Assembly (NCBI GenBank): GCA_014706295.1
Contig: JACSVZ010000002.1
Coordinates: forward strand, 107,938,547-108,002,546
DNA: 64,000 nucleotides
Reading direction: 5' to 3'
From: Lycocorax pyrrhopterus obiensis
Lineage: Eukaryota; Chordata; Aves; Passeriformes; Paradisaeidae
Shown piece after piece: positions 11,766-23,489 of the stretch. The notes beneath the pieces are model-generated. The model was not told the DNA's origin. It did no database searches and saw only the letters and a program-made list of their open reading frames with translations. The position numbers and the translations under genes were made by a program. Each line of letters begins with the position of its first letter. Within the stretch, counting starts at the first letter, position 1.

Positions 11766-14700
11766 CACTGTTTCCAAATAAATACCTTTGCTTCTGTTTC
11801 TTATTAAAACTTAAGTACTTCAAGCCACTTAAAATGATCATCACTTTTGCAGTTCACTTATTTTGAGAAGTGAAAATAAAAATATACTCTCTATACAGAC
11901 AGTATAGATATTTACAGTATATATAATTCTATACACTAATTTTCAATTCTCTTTTGAATGTGTTTGTGGAGTGCTGCAGAATTTTGATCATGAATGAGGC
12001 AGGGCAACATTCCGATCCAAAGAATTCTGTCTGTATTAAAATTAAAGTAATAAAAAATATTCTGCTTATGATCTTGGCAAGCCTTTCTTGAATACGTTTG
12101 GCTTTCCAACATTTCCTACAAAAAAAGATATGTAGATTATAAAAATATTTTTAAGAAAATAAACTAAGCAAAGCAGTTAAATGATTTCTTTCAAGGCAGA
12201 AAGGAACTCTCCCATCTCACTTTTTTACTGAAAGGTGTCTGATTAAATTTTGTATTTCATGCACCAGAAAGGATGCTTTCAGTAATCCAAATCTTTGATC
12301 AGCTAGAAGCTGACAGGAGACCATGCATTCCTTGGAGACAAAAATAAATGAAATATCTCCAAACAGCTGAAAACCCACTTGCTCACTTAGGGGAGTGATA
12401 AACCAGGTTTTGAATTTGATTTTCCTCGTGATAAAAGTGCTCTAGTAATCTTTAAAAAAAAATACAGGACATAGAGAAATCTCATGCACTCAGTTGGTCA
12501 TATCAAAAAGCAACAGGCATAACAGATTGTGAGGCTGAATGATTATGTTACTCAGAAAATGTGCTGTAGTCAGACTTCTGCGATACAATAAATTGATATG
12601 TAAGTGGTTACTTTCTAAAGCTAATTTCTCTGATCTGAAGTCAGTTTTGTATACAAAATGAGAACTGTGGGTATTGTGCTCCTGTTGTTTGGTTTCTGCT
12701 TGCAGTTCATGTCTGTATTTTGTTATTTTAAGAGTGGAAATATGTTCAATTTAATACTAAATGAGTATAAAGTAGTTCCATCAGTGTGTGAGAGTGTGAT
12801 TCAGGACACTACTGAGAATAAATAAGGGAATTAAATAAGGAGGCATTTCAGCTATTTTTATGGTGTAATGTGAATGCAATGGAATGAAGACTCAGATTCT
12901 TTGTAGCATTTGTTTTGTTTGTTTGGGCTTTTTTTCCCTTTTCTTGATAGTGCTAACCTAACACAGTGTGTGTACCCTCAAAACACTGGAACAAAAGAGA
13001 ATGTGGAAATTGTATTACACCTTTCAACAGCATTTTGTCAAAATTTTGTATGAGAAAATAGTGTATGTAGCAGTAAAATCTGAAGGCACCAATGGGAATT
13101 GCAGAGACAACATTGGTTAAGAGTTAAACCCAGAATTGTTCATTTAGCCATCATTATGCTACTCTGTAACTTGCTGAAATCAGTACAACTGAAGTCACTA
13201 TTGAGAGGCTGTTCTTGGCCTTCTGACCTTGTAAATAACATTCAGGGATCTGGATGCAGCAGCAGTTTTGTCTTGGTTAGACTGGAAATCAGGTTTGCTA
13301 TGTCCTGCTTTCAACTTCAGAAATGTGTCCAGAAAGTTTAGGTTGTTGCACTAGGGTGAATAACTTGATGGAACTTTTGAAATACGCAAGGTAGTTCCTT
13401 GCTTGTCCCATTTAAAATTTTACTCCTACTGTGGTCCCCTCTTTTCATTCCAGGGTAAATGTTCAATACTCTGAATTACTTTTTCTATGTTTATCATCAA
13501 AACTCCAAGGACGAAAGGATGCAGGGGGGTGTGCAGGGATATAAGCCAATAGGGATCAGCATGAAGCCATAACTCTATGTCTGACCTAACAAACCTCCAT
13601 GAGAGTCAGTGCTAATTAGCATTATACCATGCCAAATTAAAAAGACTCTGCAGCTTTAAGTCCCACCTTGTTCCCCGAGCAGGTTTGCTGGGGCAGCAGC
13701 AGGCGGCATGGTGCAAATGCCATCCAAAGACTTAAACAGCAGGATGCTTATACTTGCATCCTAGAGTGTTTGTCTTGAGGGAAGTACAGGAGAGAAGTAT
13801 AATAAAACATGGGCACTGAACAGATTGGAATAAAGCATTTGCATTTATACACGTCAAAACGTAATCATATTTATCTTCATGGTAAAAACTTGTTAGCACT
13901 CCTGTTATGACTCTTCTACCATATTCAAAGAAGGTTTCATAGAAACTTGTCATTTAATAATCCCAAAAGGAAGAACAGCATATCCTCTTTATGGAGATAG
14001 AAGTATCTGAAACACAGATGAGCAAAATAACCTCTAAAGCTTAGATGACTTCTCGACATCTAGGTTCGATAGCAGAGAATGGACTACAACTCCAGTCTTC
14101 TGACTCATAAACCATTACATTCCCATGTGTTTCTCTGTTCTCTTATTAGTTCTCTGTGATATGCACTCACTGAATGGGAGCTGTAAACTAGCACAGAGCT
14201 TTTCATTTATATAACATTTCCCCAACTATAGACCAAAGGTTTGTCAAGAATCCTAACATGTCTTCCACTGAAACAGTTCATAGCAGCACTTTTACATCTG
14301 TAATCTGAAAGTTTAAAAATAATTGTTCATGGTAAGGCAGCAACCAGAGATGATAAATAAAAGAAATTATGAGGTATGTGTTCTGTCAGCAATGAAAATA
14401 AGCGAGTGAATGGTGTGACTTGTCACTATATTGTTGGCACTTGGGTAAACAAGCACTTTGGGAACAATCCCCTAGGGATCAATTTAAAAATGTGCCCCAA
14501 ATTATGAAATGAAGCTCTAATAATGAGCTCTAATTTCTTCAGCCATGGTACGCAGCCTAACGAAGAGAAAAAATGGAAAATGTTGCTGATACTAGAGTTT
14601 TTATGCTTAAGTCCTCTACATTCAAGCAAAGAGGCAAAAAGAATCTAAGGGCTAGATTCATTGGAAGGACTAAATGCCTCTTTATGCAACTATTTCCAAG

Positions 14701-15399
14701 AAAGTGTATTTTGCTGCACACTCCCTGGAAGAGAAGACTTTTATTTTGGCTAGGAGAGCATTCTGAGTAAAGGGAAAAGAAAACTTACATGAGAGTTAGA
14801 CACTTCCAGTTTCCTTCTGGCTATGGATGTTTCCCAGATTTCTATCGAGTGTGCTGTGAATCCAGTTCTTTAGCAGTGATCCCTTAAAATGGCCTTATCC
14901 TGCACCTAGAAATGTGTTCATTTCTAAATAAAATAGGTTGTCCCATGGGATATGGAAAACATATGTTAAAATGCAAATGTGAAAGAAACAAAGAAAGGTC
15001 AAGAGTGGAAAGAACTTTGTGTGCTGTTAGCGCAGAAGAGATACCAGGTGCTACCAGAATACCCAGAAAATATAAATTAGAAGCAAAGTATGGAGTCCTT
15101 CTGTTAGGTAGCTGAAGAAGAAGAAAGGAGGCATTTACATAATGAGAGGAACTATGAAAGATGCAGGAATAGACTCAGAAAGGGATAAAGTACAATCCAG
15201 AGAAAGATAAGACTTAAAAAATACATATGGCATGTAGTATGCAAAAAATAGAGTCATTAGAGTGAGAAATGATAGGATGAAGACAAGATTTAGAGAATGC
15301 CTGAAATCCTGCTGGAAAAAGTACAGACTAACAGTGAGAGAAAACCTGAGCTACAGGGAAGACTTTCTATACTGGAAAGGATGAAGAGATTACGAGTTA
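11766..15399. other. Unique AT-rich DNA, no gene seen
   Basis: Only short frames without domains. A modest rise in GC occurs near 13660-13730 and was not identified. Nothing supports an exon. Confidence 0.55.
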
Positions 15400-15584
15400 A
15401 TGATGTTGGGCACTGGAGCAGGCTCCCCAGGGAAGTGGTCACAGCACCAACCTGACAGAATTCAGAAAGTATTTCGACAATCCTCTTGGCCACACAGTGT
15501 GACTTTCAGGGATGGTGTTGTGCAGGGCTAGGAGCTGGACTTGTGGACTTCTTCCAACTCAGAATATTCTGTGTGATTGTGTGT
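15400..15584 (+). mobile_element. CR1 LINE, 3' terminal fragment
   Basis: CR1 3'-end phrases are present in order: 'gcactggagcaggctcccca', 'gggaagtggtcacagcacc', 'ggtgttgtgcagggctagga', 'gctggacttgtgga', and a decayed tail 'attctgtgtgattgtg'. Only the last 185 bp of the element are clear; the DNA immediately upstream may be more degraded CR1. It matches the same 3' variant as the copy at 42.2-42.4 kb, as both share 'gatggtgttgtgcagggc'. Confidence 0.88.
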
Positions 15585-16063
15585 AAACCGTGCTGTTTCT
15601 GAAGGACATAGTAATAAAGAGCAATAGTGAGAAAAAGTTATGAAAGCAAGAAATCAAAGATGGAACTTTTAAGAGGAGAGAGAGAACATTTAGGTGACGT
15701 GACACTAGGTTATATGTGATATGTGAAACTATATCTACAGTCTCATATATACGTATCTCAGACACATATATAACTATAGCAGAACTAAATCAGCAAAGCA
15801 CCAACTGACTTCTGTCTGGGATTTAGTACATGATCAGCCTGGCTTTTGTCTGGAGTGACTGTATTTGAATAGAAAATTACTTTAGTTTTTAACGAATTAT
15901 TTCTCTATTCCATATCTTTGCTACCATTGCTTTGGATTTTAGTCCATCGTGGAGGAAAGGAAGAATACAAACAAAAAAAACCTAGGGAAAGTTAAAATCT
16001 ATGTAACTAACACAGAGCTGTCGTGTCAGTAAATATAAACACACAGTCATAACTATGTACAGA

Positions 16064-16097
16064 ATTTCAGCATTCACAGCATTTCAGCATTCACATC
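16064..16097. repeat. 17-bp tandem duplication
   Basis: ATTTCAGCATTCACAGC is followed directly by ATTTCAGCATTCACATC, two copies differing at one or two bases near the end. Likely replication slippage. Confidence 0.85.
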
Positions 16098-17820
16098 TGG
16101 ATAAGCACACAAGGTCAGGCATGATTTGTTTTTCAAGAGGTTGAGGACCTCTTCAAGGATATAGTGCAGCTGAAAATTTGTAAGGACCTGAGCAGCTGCT
16201 GAAAGCAAGAAAGTAATCAAGACAGTGGGCATATAGCGAACATTTGTCAAACTGATGGTACTTGAAACTGGCATAACCTCTATACTCAAGAAACAAATAT
16301 GGTGTGAGGACCAGCACTATAAACTTCCCTCTAATTACATCCCTGAGATGTGGGAAATAATGTGGGTGGAAGAAGAGATTCAGACTGTAAACCCTTTTTT
16401 TTCTTCTTTTTTGTTTTTTTGTAATCCAAGCAAACACTTATCTAAGTAGTAGATCTCACAATGTAGACATGTGCACTCTGGAAAGTAGACTTACAATATT
16501 TATTTTATAGAGGATCTAACAACTATAGTACTGACGTCAGTGTTTGTTGGTTTCAGCCAGATTTGGACTACTGACTCAGACAGGAGAAGATTAATTTACA
16601 ACCAAACTTTTTCAAGTAGTGTAGAACATGGAGACTTAATTGATTATATTTTTCATAAATAAAACAAGACAACACTGGTGAAAATTATCTCAATTAAATT
16701 ATTTTGTATTTCCTAAACTAACGGTTGTTTTCTGTAGGTTTATCTTAGCAGCAAAACTATATTTCAAATTTAGCCAGTAAAGATTTTTTTTGTCCTTAGC
16801 TGCCCCTAATACTACAGGGATAAAAATACACAGTAGTAATGGAAAGAGCATTCCTATGTAATAATTTAATTATTTACTAAAATTATTATTTTATTACCAA
16901 TTAATTATCAAATAATAAACATAAAACAGACTTTCCAGAGGAGTTTTTCAAAGAGTTGCCATTCAAAAATTAAGAAATATAAAAAAATGATACACTCATA
17001 TTACCAATATCATAATCAGCTGAGTATGCTTATTTTTTAACTCTGCTTAAAATCTCGAGTTTCAAGTGATTATCATTTCAGCTCTGTTTTGCCATATGCT
17101 GTATTTGCATTTTTGGGTACATCACGTATGTACCATATTATTCTCAGCTGTAAAATAGTAATAACTGTAGTTCTTTACCTCAGAGTCATAGTAATTCTTC
17201 ATCTTTTAATATTTTATTCAGCATTTCACCTGGAAAACACTCACTGGGGCATTTAACAAAAAAAAAAATTTGTATCACTGCCTTTATGGCAAAGGAAAAC
17301 TGGGACCTTAGATGACAGACCTACATCAATCTTGGTTTTGTCCACTGGTTTAATTAATTAAATGGGACTTCTGTGTGTATTGTGGACATCAGCTGAGGAT
17401 TACACAAGCATTTTTCCCATGAAAGTCTCCTCCACAACTTCATGCACACCACAGTACACCAGAGACTCTCTTGCATTGTACCATCATCTTGCTTCAGCAA
17501 TTGGTGCTTGTTGTCAACTGGGTTCCTACCCCTATCACCAGTATTGTTGATCAGAATCAGCAAGCTCGCTTTGTTCTGTGGATCAAATCAGACTAGCTCA
17601 ACCCAGCTGCATTTTCCTTTGCAACAGAGTAGATTCTCCATACTTGAATAACACCTTTTACTCTTAAGATAATCCCCCTATGGTAAGTCAACTGGTTGGA
17701 CCACATACATAAAACCCAGAATCCGTTGTGAATGTTAGTGGAAGACATGTAAGCACACGTCACAGAGATTACCAGTCTGGACAAAAGAACAGTCTGGTTT
17801 TTCTCCCTCTTTTTCCCATT

Positions 17821-17890
17821 AAAAAAAAAAAACGCCACCAAGACAAAAAACCAAAACCACCACCAACAACAAAAACCAGCCCCAACACAT
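17821..17890. repeat. A-rich / A-C low-complexity tract
   Basis: A run of 12 A is followed by AAAACC- and CCAACAAC-type sequence. It has no retroelement body next to it that I could identify, so it is not assigned as a retrotransposon tail. Confidence 0.7.
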
Positions 17891-20800
17891 CAGGGAGCGA
17901 TGCATGATTTATCTGCCCCCAGAAACTGGAAGCTGTCATGCCATCTTAGGTTTTTCCAATGGACTTCAAAATAGATATTTTAAATATAATTTGTTAAAAA
18001 AAATAATAATCAACCCTCACTAGAAATATAGACAGAAAAAGCAAAATCTTTTATCTTCTGCGCAACCTTCCATTCCTGCTGAGCTCAGCAGGTTTTGTTC
18101 ACCCAGTGAAAGCCAGACTGTTACCCAGATTTATAACTTTTCCCAAAATTTGCAGATATTCCAGACATTTCCCATATAAAAGATGTTGTTAAATAATGTA
18201 GAATTTGACTGAGACTAACTGTTCTGTATGAGAGCAAAGCTTCTGAGTCTTAATCCAACAGAGGCTTTAGGGAATTCAGGAAATTGTGGTGGATTTAGGT
18301 CTGAATAGTTAAATGAGAAGAGAAGATCACACTCTATGCAACTGCTGCAATAAATAGAGCTCAAGAGAAAAATCCAAACTGTCAACAACTTTACCCTAAA
18401 CAGGCAACAAATGTGGAATGAGTGTGAACAATGAGAAGAATGGATCAGCCTCATATTAAAAAAAAAAAAAAGTGAAACAAAGGACATTCCTGAAAAACAA
18501 GAAGTGTACTAAGATATCTAGGATATAACACAGAAGACAGTTGTGGTGAAAATATAAACATTGTTTCCAAAAGAATAATCACAGGAGAGCAATAAACCTT
18601 TTTAATCCCCCTCTAATTTTCAAAGATCTATGTTCCCTATGGAAACATAGATATAAAGCCTGCTAACCTTAAGAACATAAAAAACATCAAAAGAATAAAA
18701 GGTCACGTAAAGTTCCAGAAGAAGCTTGAAGCTTTACCTTCATGTTAGCAAAAGAAAAAAAATCAGCTTAATTCTTTCATGGTAGTGACTTAGAAAGAAG
18801 CTTTTTAAACCAGTCCCCAAAATGTAAAAATGATACTCAAAGACAGGATGTCATTTTCAAAATCAGATTGGAACAGGATTACTTAATTAAAAGAGACAAA
18901 TTAAAAATAGGAAATAGTACAGCTGGTGCCTAGGAAAAAAAAAAGAGTGGGATGTGAAGCACGTCAGTAAATGTTAAAAAAAAAGAAAAAAGAAAGAGAC
19001 GAAAAAGTTCTCAGTAGACGTGGACATCAAAAAAGAATAAATGTGGGGATTTGGAAAATAATTTCTTAAAGACATGTGGGCTATAATTTTAACAGCAGAA
19101 ATTGCATTAAGTATAGACAGAAAGAAAAAAAGGAAAAGCTTGTTATCAAATATTAGCTTTGAAGTATGGAGCTATGACAAAGGTACTGTACTGGATGAAA
19201 GCCAGCAATATTCAAGGCTTAATAATTCAGCATTTCTCTCCAAGGCACTCTCTAAAGCTGTATCAATCAAAACAAAAATGCATTTAGAAATAGGGTACAT
19301 ATGCAGAGCAAAAGACCATGAAAGCAGTCTGAATATAGAAAAGCTGGAAAACCTCCTGTCCAATTCACTTAAACAGAAGCTCTCATTAAATGTTTGCTGA
19401 ACTAAGCTTATGGGCAGTGTAAGATGACAATGTGTAGTCTTTGTTATTTTTTATTTTATTTTTCCTGATGGACTGGGAGATGGGAAAGAAATAACGTCTT
19501 AACAGTCAAATAAAAGAACTACAGTGTATAATACTGAAGGTTTCACTGGGTTCAGTATGCCCTGTGGGACTTAATTGCAAGGCAATTAAGGTGTAAAGTG
19601 CTCACAATTCCACTTTTCTTTTTCATTTTGTTGGGAAAAGGTATTTTTATTTCTCTGCTCAGAGCTGCATAGTGCGGATGATGATGCCCCATCAGACTGT
19701 CCTGAGTCACAAGGCATTGGGAATCTTGCAGCTGAACTTCAGGCTGTCTCGCACTAATAATTTTCCTTTTCTAAAACATTTTAAAAACAAGAACAAAGCA
19801 CTCCTGCTACACTTTCTAGGCTAATTTCTACAAAGCTACTGAATAGGAACAGACAGACAAGAATACTTTTTCCAAGCCTCAGTTGATAATTACATTTCTA
19901 ATGAATGGCTGTGAATGCTGAAATTTCTGAAAATCAGGCTCTTTGTCCTAAATAACAAACTGTTCAACCAAGAATTTTCCATACATGAAATCCTTTCCTG
20001 TCCGTCCTGCAATCAGAAAGACCATAACTTTCTTCCTCTGCCCCTCTGTACTTTGTTTATTCTCTACCTATTTCCTGGTTTTACACCTTTTCTGCTCTAT
20101 TCCCATTTTTATTTCTCCTTCTTCTATAGTACTATTCTTGGTGGAAGACTATTCCCTATACCTGTTCTGTTGAACACAGCCACTAGTGGTAGCAATTCCT
20201 TTTGTTTTCCATCTTCTCTCCATCAGAGTGAATAAAAAATATGACAAGAGCCTTAACAAACAGGGCTATTTTTCTACTCCTGAAAGCATTGTGACACACC
20301 AATTTGATTACAGAAGCATATGAAATGAACATACAGATTTAGGAAAATCTACATTGAACCCCTATCCCAAAAGAAAAGAGTGAAGAGATAAAACTTCTTT
20401 CCTTTGACAGCATATTGACGTGGTCCAGATTCCTATTTGCCAGCAGGATGAAAAATAGAACTATACAGGGAAAGATTTGAACAAAGGAAGCTGAGGTCAA
20501 ACCTTGTACTATGTCAAAGATCTCAAATATAAAAAGAGATGTAGCTCCATGCAGCCCAAATAGAAAGAGAATGAGGTAAAAAACCTGTACATGAAAAAAA
20601 AGCCCAAATCCGGTTTAATAATAGATATTTTCTTCAATGGACTTTCTTCCAGTTCACTTTTATTTTTAGGAAGTTGGTGTCTTACCAGTCACTGGAGCTG
20701 GACTTGCACACAGTAACAGTTAGTTACTACATACCTAATGCAAGTAATTCTAAGGAGATTTTGGTGGGACATGTTCCAAGTTTGCAGAGATTATTGTTTC

Positions 20801-21744
20801 ATAAATAATTTAAAATTACACAAGAAGTAGCTCATCTGTACAAATTGAAAGTTTCCACCAAATACCTTGTTATTAGTTTCCTTAAGTTCATTTCAGCTCT
20901 TTAATTAGGCATTTAGCTCCCTTGTATTTTCTCACTTCCTGTAATTATCTGAACACTTAGGGCAGATTACAAAGATGTCCATACAGACAGCCTACCATGA
21001 AGCCCTGTGAGCTGCCTCTTCAAGCCTTGCAATCAGAGATCTCTTACACTCATTTAATTAGAGCTGGAAAGTAGAAGCTAGACCATATCTGGAAATCTGG
21101 ACCTGGGCTCTACAGCTAAGCTCTGTAGGTACAAGGCAGAGGTAATTGCAGAGCCACTGATGGTCAGATTGTCTGCATACACTGCAACAGGCTGGTGGAG
21201 TTTACGTACATGTTGCTTACGTGAAAGGATGCTGCCTGTTCATGCTGGTCAGTAACATCTTGTCTCTGAGAACGACCAGCATATCTGCCTTACAGCTTCT
21301 GCTGAAATGGTAACAGGGCAGTAATACCTCATTCTGGGAAGTTACCCACCTTTCTAGCTCTGAGCACTTTGTTCTTTGATTTCTGGTTTATGGTGGACAT
21401 CTGATTCCATCAAATGTAAAAAAAAAAGTCCACAGAGCTGATTCAACAAAGGCCAATACTTCTTCAGAATCAAACTGAAGTTAACATAAAGATAGCGCAC
21501 CCTTTTTGCATGTAAAGAAAAAAAAGGAAAAAAAAAATCTAATGGATCAGAGAGAAACAACCTAAGGACAACCCACCTAAGGAAGCCCAACCCTGTTCAG
21601 CTGGGTTTGCTGAAACAGAGTTTTACAGGTTGGCAGAAGGATGGCTCAGCAGTAGTGTGAGAAGGTGCCTTGCCAGGCCGTTGCTGTCAGTTATGAGGAA
21701 CAAACAATACCGCCTCAAGTTCAAAACATGGAGATGTTGAGGAG

Positions 21745-21769
21745 TGCTCCAGGTAATTAACCTGGAGCA
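21745..21769. repeat. Perfect 10-bp inverted repeat with 5-nt spacer
   Basis: TGCTCCAGGT, spacer AATTA, then ACCTGGAGCA. All ten stem positions pair. The stem is GC-richer than the neighbourhood. The centre GGTAATTAACC also looks like a homeodomain-type site. It could be a regulatory palindrome or a chance hairpin. Confidence 0.8.
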
Positions 21770-22239
21770 GCTCAGCATGTCATAGTCTTTAACTACTGAA
21801 AGTCTTCCCTCTATCTAAAGAAAATTGTTTTTTCTAAAGTACATCTGATCATTACTTTTAAAGTTAATGCAGAGGAAAATAGCGGGTAGGGGGGTTGCAT
21901 CTAATTGGTAACTTCCATAAGTATTGTTCTGTTACCTTTTAATACAGGGGTTTAGAAGGCTTTGTGAATACATAATTTACATTCAGATGGCCATGATTAA
22001 ATAATGCTTTAAATTCTTATTAAAAGATATTTTCAAGATGATCACCTGTCTTATATTTTAGAGAAGTTGTTAATTCTGTTGGAATGTTTGACTATCTAAT
22101 ACATGCAACAGGCAAACTTGCTTTGATAGCTTAGCCTTTTCTGGGAAATATGTAGTGCAATCCCTGTATGCAAATCCACTTGCAGAAGCAGTATTAGCTG
22201 TCACACTTCCTGAAGCTGTCGTGATGACTGGTGATGGAA

Positions 22240-22347
22240 GACAATGGGTAAAAGTCAGAGCCACTTTTCTCACCCTCATTAAACTTTCTCTCCAGCAGCA
22301 TGTGGCACTGCAGGTAATGAGTTCCATCTGTGTGTCATCAACCTCAC
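22240..22347 (-). mobile_element. Possible ancient CR1-like LINE remnant
   Basis: On the minus strand the phrase TGGAACTCATTACCTGCAG followed by a G-rich stretch and GAGAAAGTTTAATGAGG parallels the C-terminal 'WNSLP' part of old CR1/L3-type ORF2. A polypyrimidine-AG preceding it imitates a splice acceptor. I favour an old LINE piece over an exon, but only weakly. Confidence 0.3.
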
Positions 22348-23453
22348 CTACAGAGAAAAAGCACTCAGATATTGGAGGTAAAAATTTACTTCAGAGAAGC
22401 CAAAGTTTGCGGCTAAAAATAAGCCTTTACATCCAGAGTTCTGCAGAAGTCCCAGATATTCCAATTACTTTTCCATGTTTGGTACTCAGAAGAAGATTTT
22501 AGCAATAATGTTATTAAATTACCTAGTTAACTGGTGAAACTAAATACTGGTAACTAACAATCAGCATTTGTTTTCTTCAGCTATTAAATTCTTGAATTCA
22601 TGGGTACAAAAAGTAGAAAATTACCTTAAACTGGTAACAGTTTTGCATGACAAATATTTAGTATTAAAATTAAGAAAGAAGGTAACAATCAATTTTGGTA
22701 ATGATGAACTTCAGACACTGTTTTGGAGATAAAATCCTACAGCAACCCAGCCACTGAAATGGCTAAAACGAATTGGTCAGCAAAATTAATGTATCCAAAT
22801 ATTGGAAACTGCAATTGCTAAGTCTGTGCATAAATGCACATCTTCTGAATTAATGCAGTGAACCATCTGAAAATGAAAGGATGATCGCCTTTCATATGTC
22901 AGAGTTTCTGCAATTCCCATTGCATCCTTTCATAAGAGATGAAGACAATTGTAATGCTGGTGAAAGCAAACTTTCCCATCATATGCTGTAAGACACAAAT
23001 CATCATAACAGAGTAGTATATCTATGCAACACCTGCAGCAGTGTCTTTTCACTGCATTTTTTTATCCTTTTTCCTGGTTTTTCAAACTAGAAGAGATTTT
23101 GATCTCACACTTAGGCTTGCAATGAAATGTGCCAAAGTCTAGTAAACTATGAATTGAAACAGGTTTTTTATTAACACAATTCCATGTTATTGTCTCCTGT
23201 AAATAAAAAGTTTATTTAAAGCCACTTTTGTAGACTTTTATTTTTCACCCAGTGTGCAGCTGAAAAAGAGTAGGCTAAATAAGCCAGTCTTCAGACACAG
23301 AGAAGCATATGCCAGGAGCTTGCCTGTTTCAGTCACATTTCACTCGCTTTGTTCCAGCAGAACTCTCATTCACTTGAAACTGGAATTTTTACTAAGGACT
23401 AAAATATTTAATCTGTATGTCAAATGGTGGAATAAAGTATGCTGTTTTCCCTG

Positions 23454-23489
23454 ACATTTCAACAGCTTTAGCTTTAGCTGTTGAAATGT
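23454..23489. repeat. Perfect 14-bp hairpin with 8-nt loop
   Basis: ACATTTCAACAGCT, loop TTAGCTTT, AGCTGTTGAAATGT. All 14 stem pairs match. The stem is too short for a typical microRNA precursor. No transposon body flanks it. Confidence 0.9.

Larger units (their letters stand above)
15585..21744. other. Unique AT-rich DNA with low-complexity patches
   Basis: No gene recognised. It contains a 17-bp tandem duplication (16064-16097), AT-rich patches near 16860-16920, A-rich tracts near 17821-17890 and 18458-18471, and A-rich DNA at 18.5-19.1 kb. A 108-codon frame at 19074-19400 has no domain and no exon signals. Confidence 0.5.

Noticed and set aside
11503..11844. Hydrophobic 113-codon minus-strand frame resembling a membrane protein
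   Set aside because: Phe/Leu/Gly-rich translation comes from A/C-rich low-complexity DNA read on the opposite strand.
19074..19400. 108-codon plus-strand frame
   Set aside because: No recognisable motif, no exon boundaries, and A-rich composition explains the Lys/Ser-rich translation.
22155..22502. 115-codon plus-strand frame
   Set aside because: No domain; overlaps a minus-strand stretch that resembles an old LINE.
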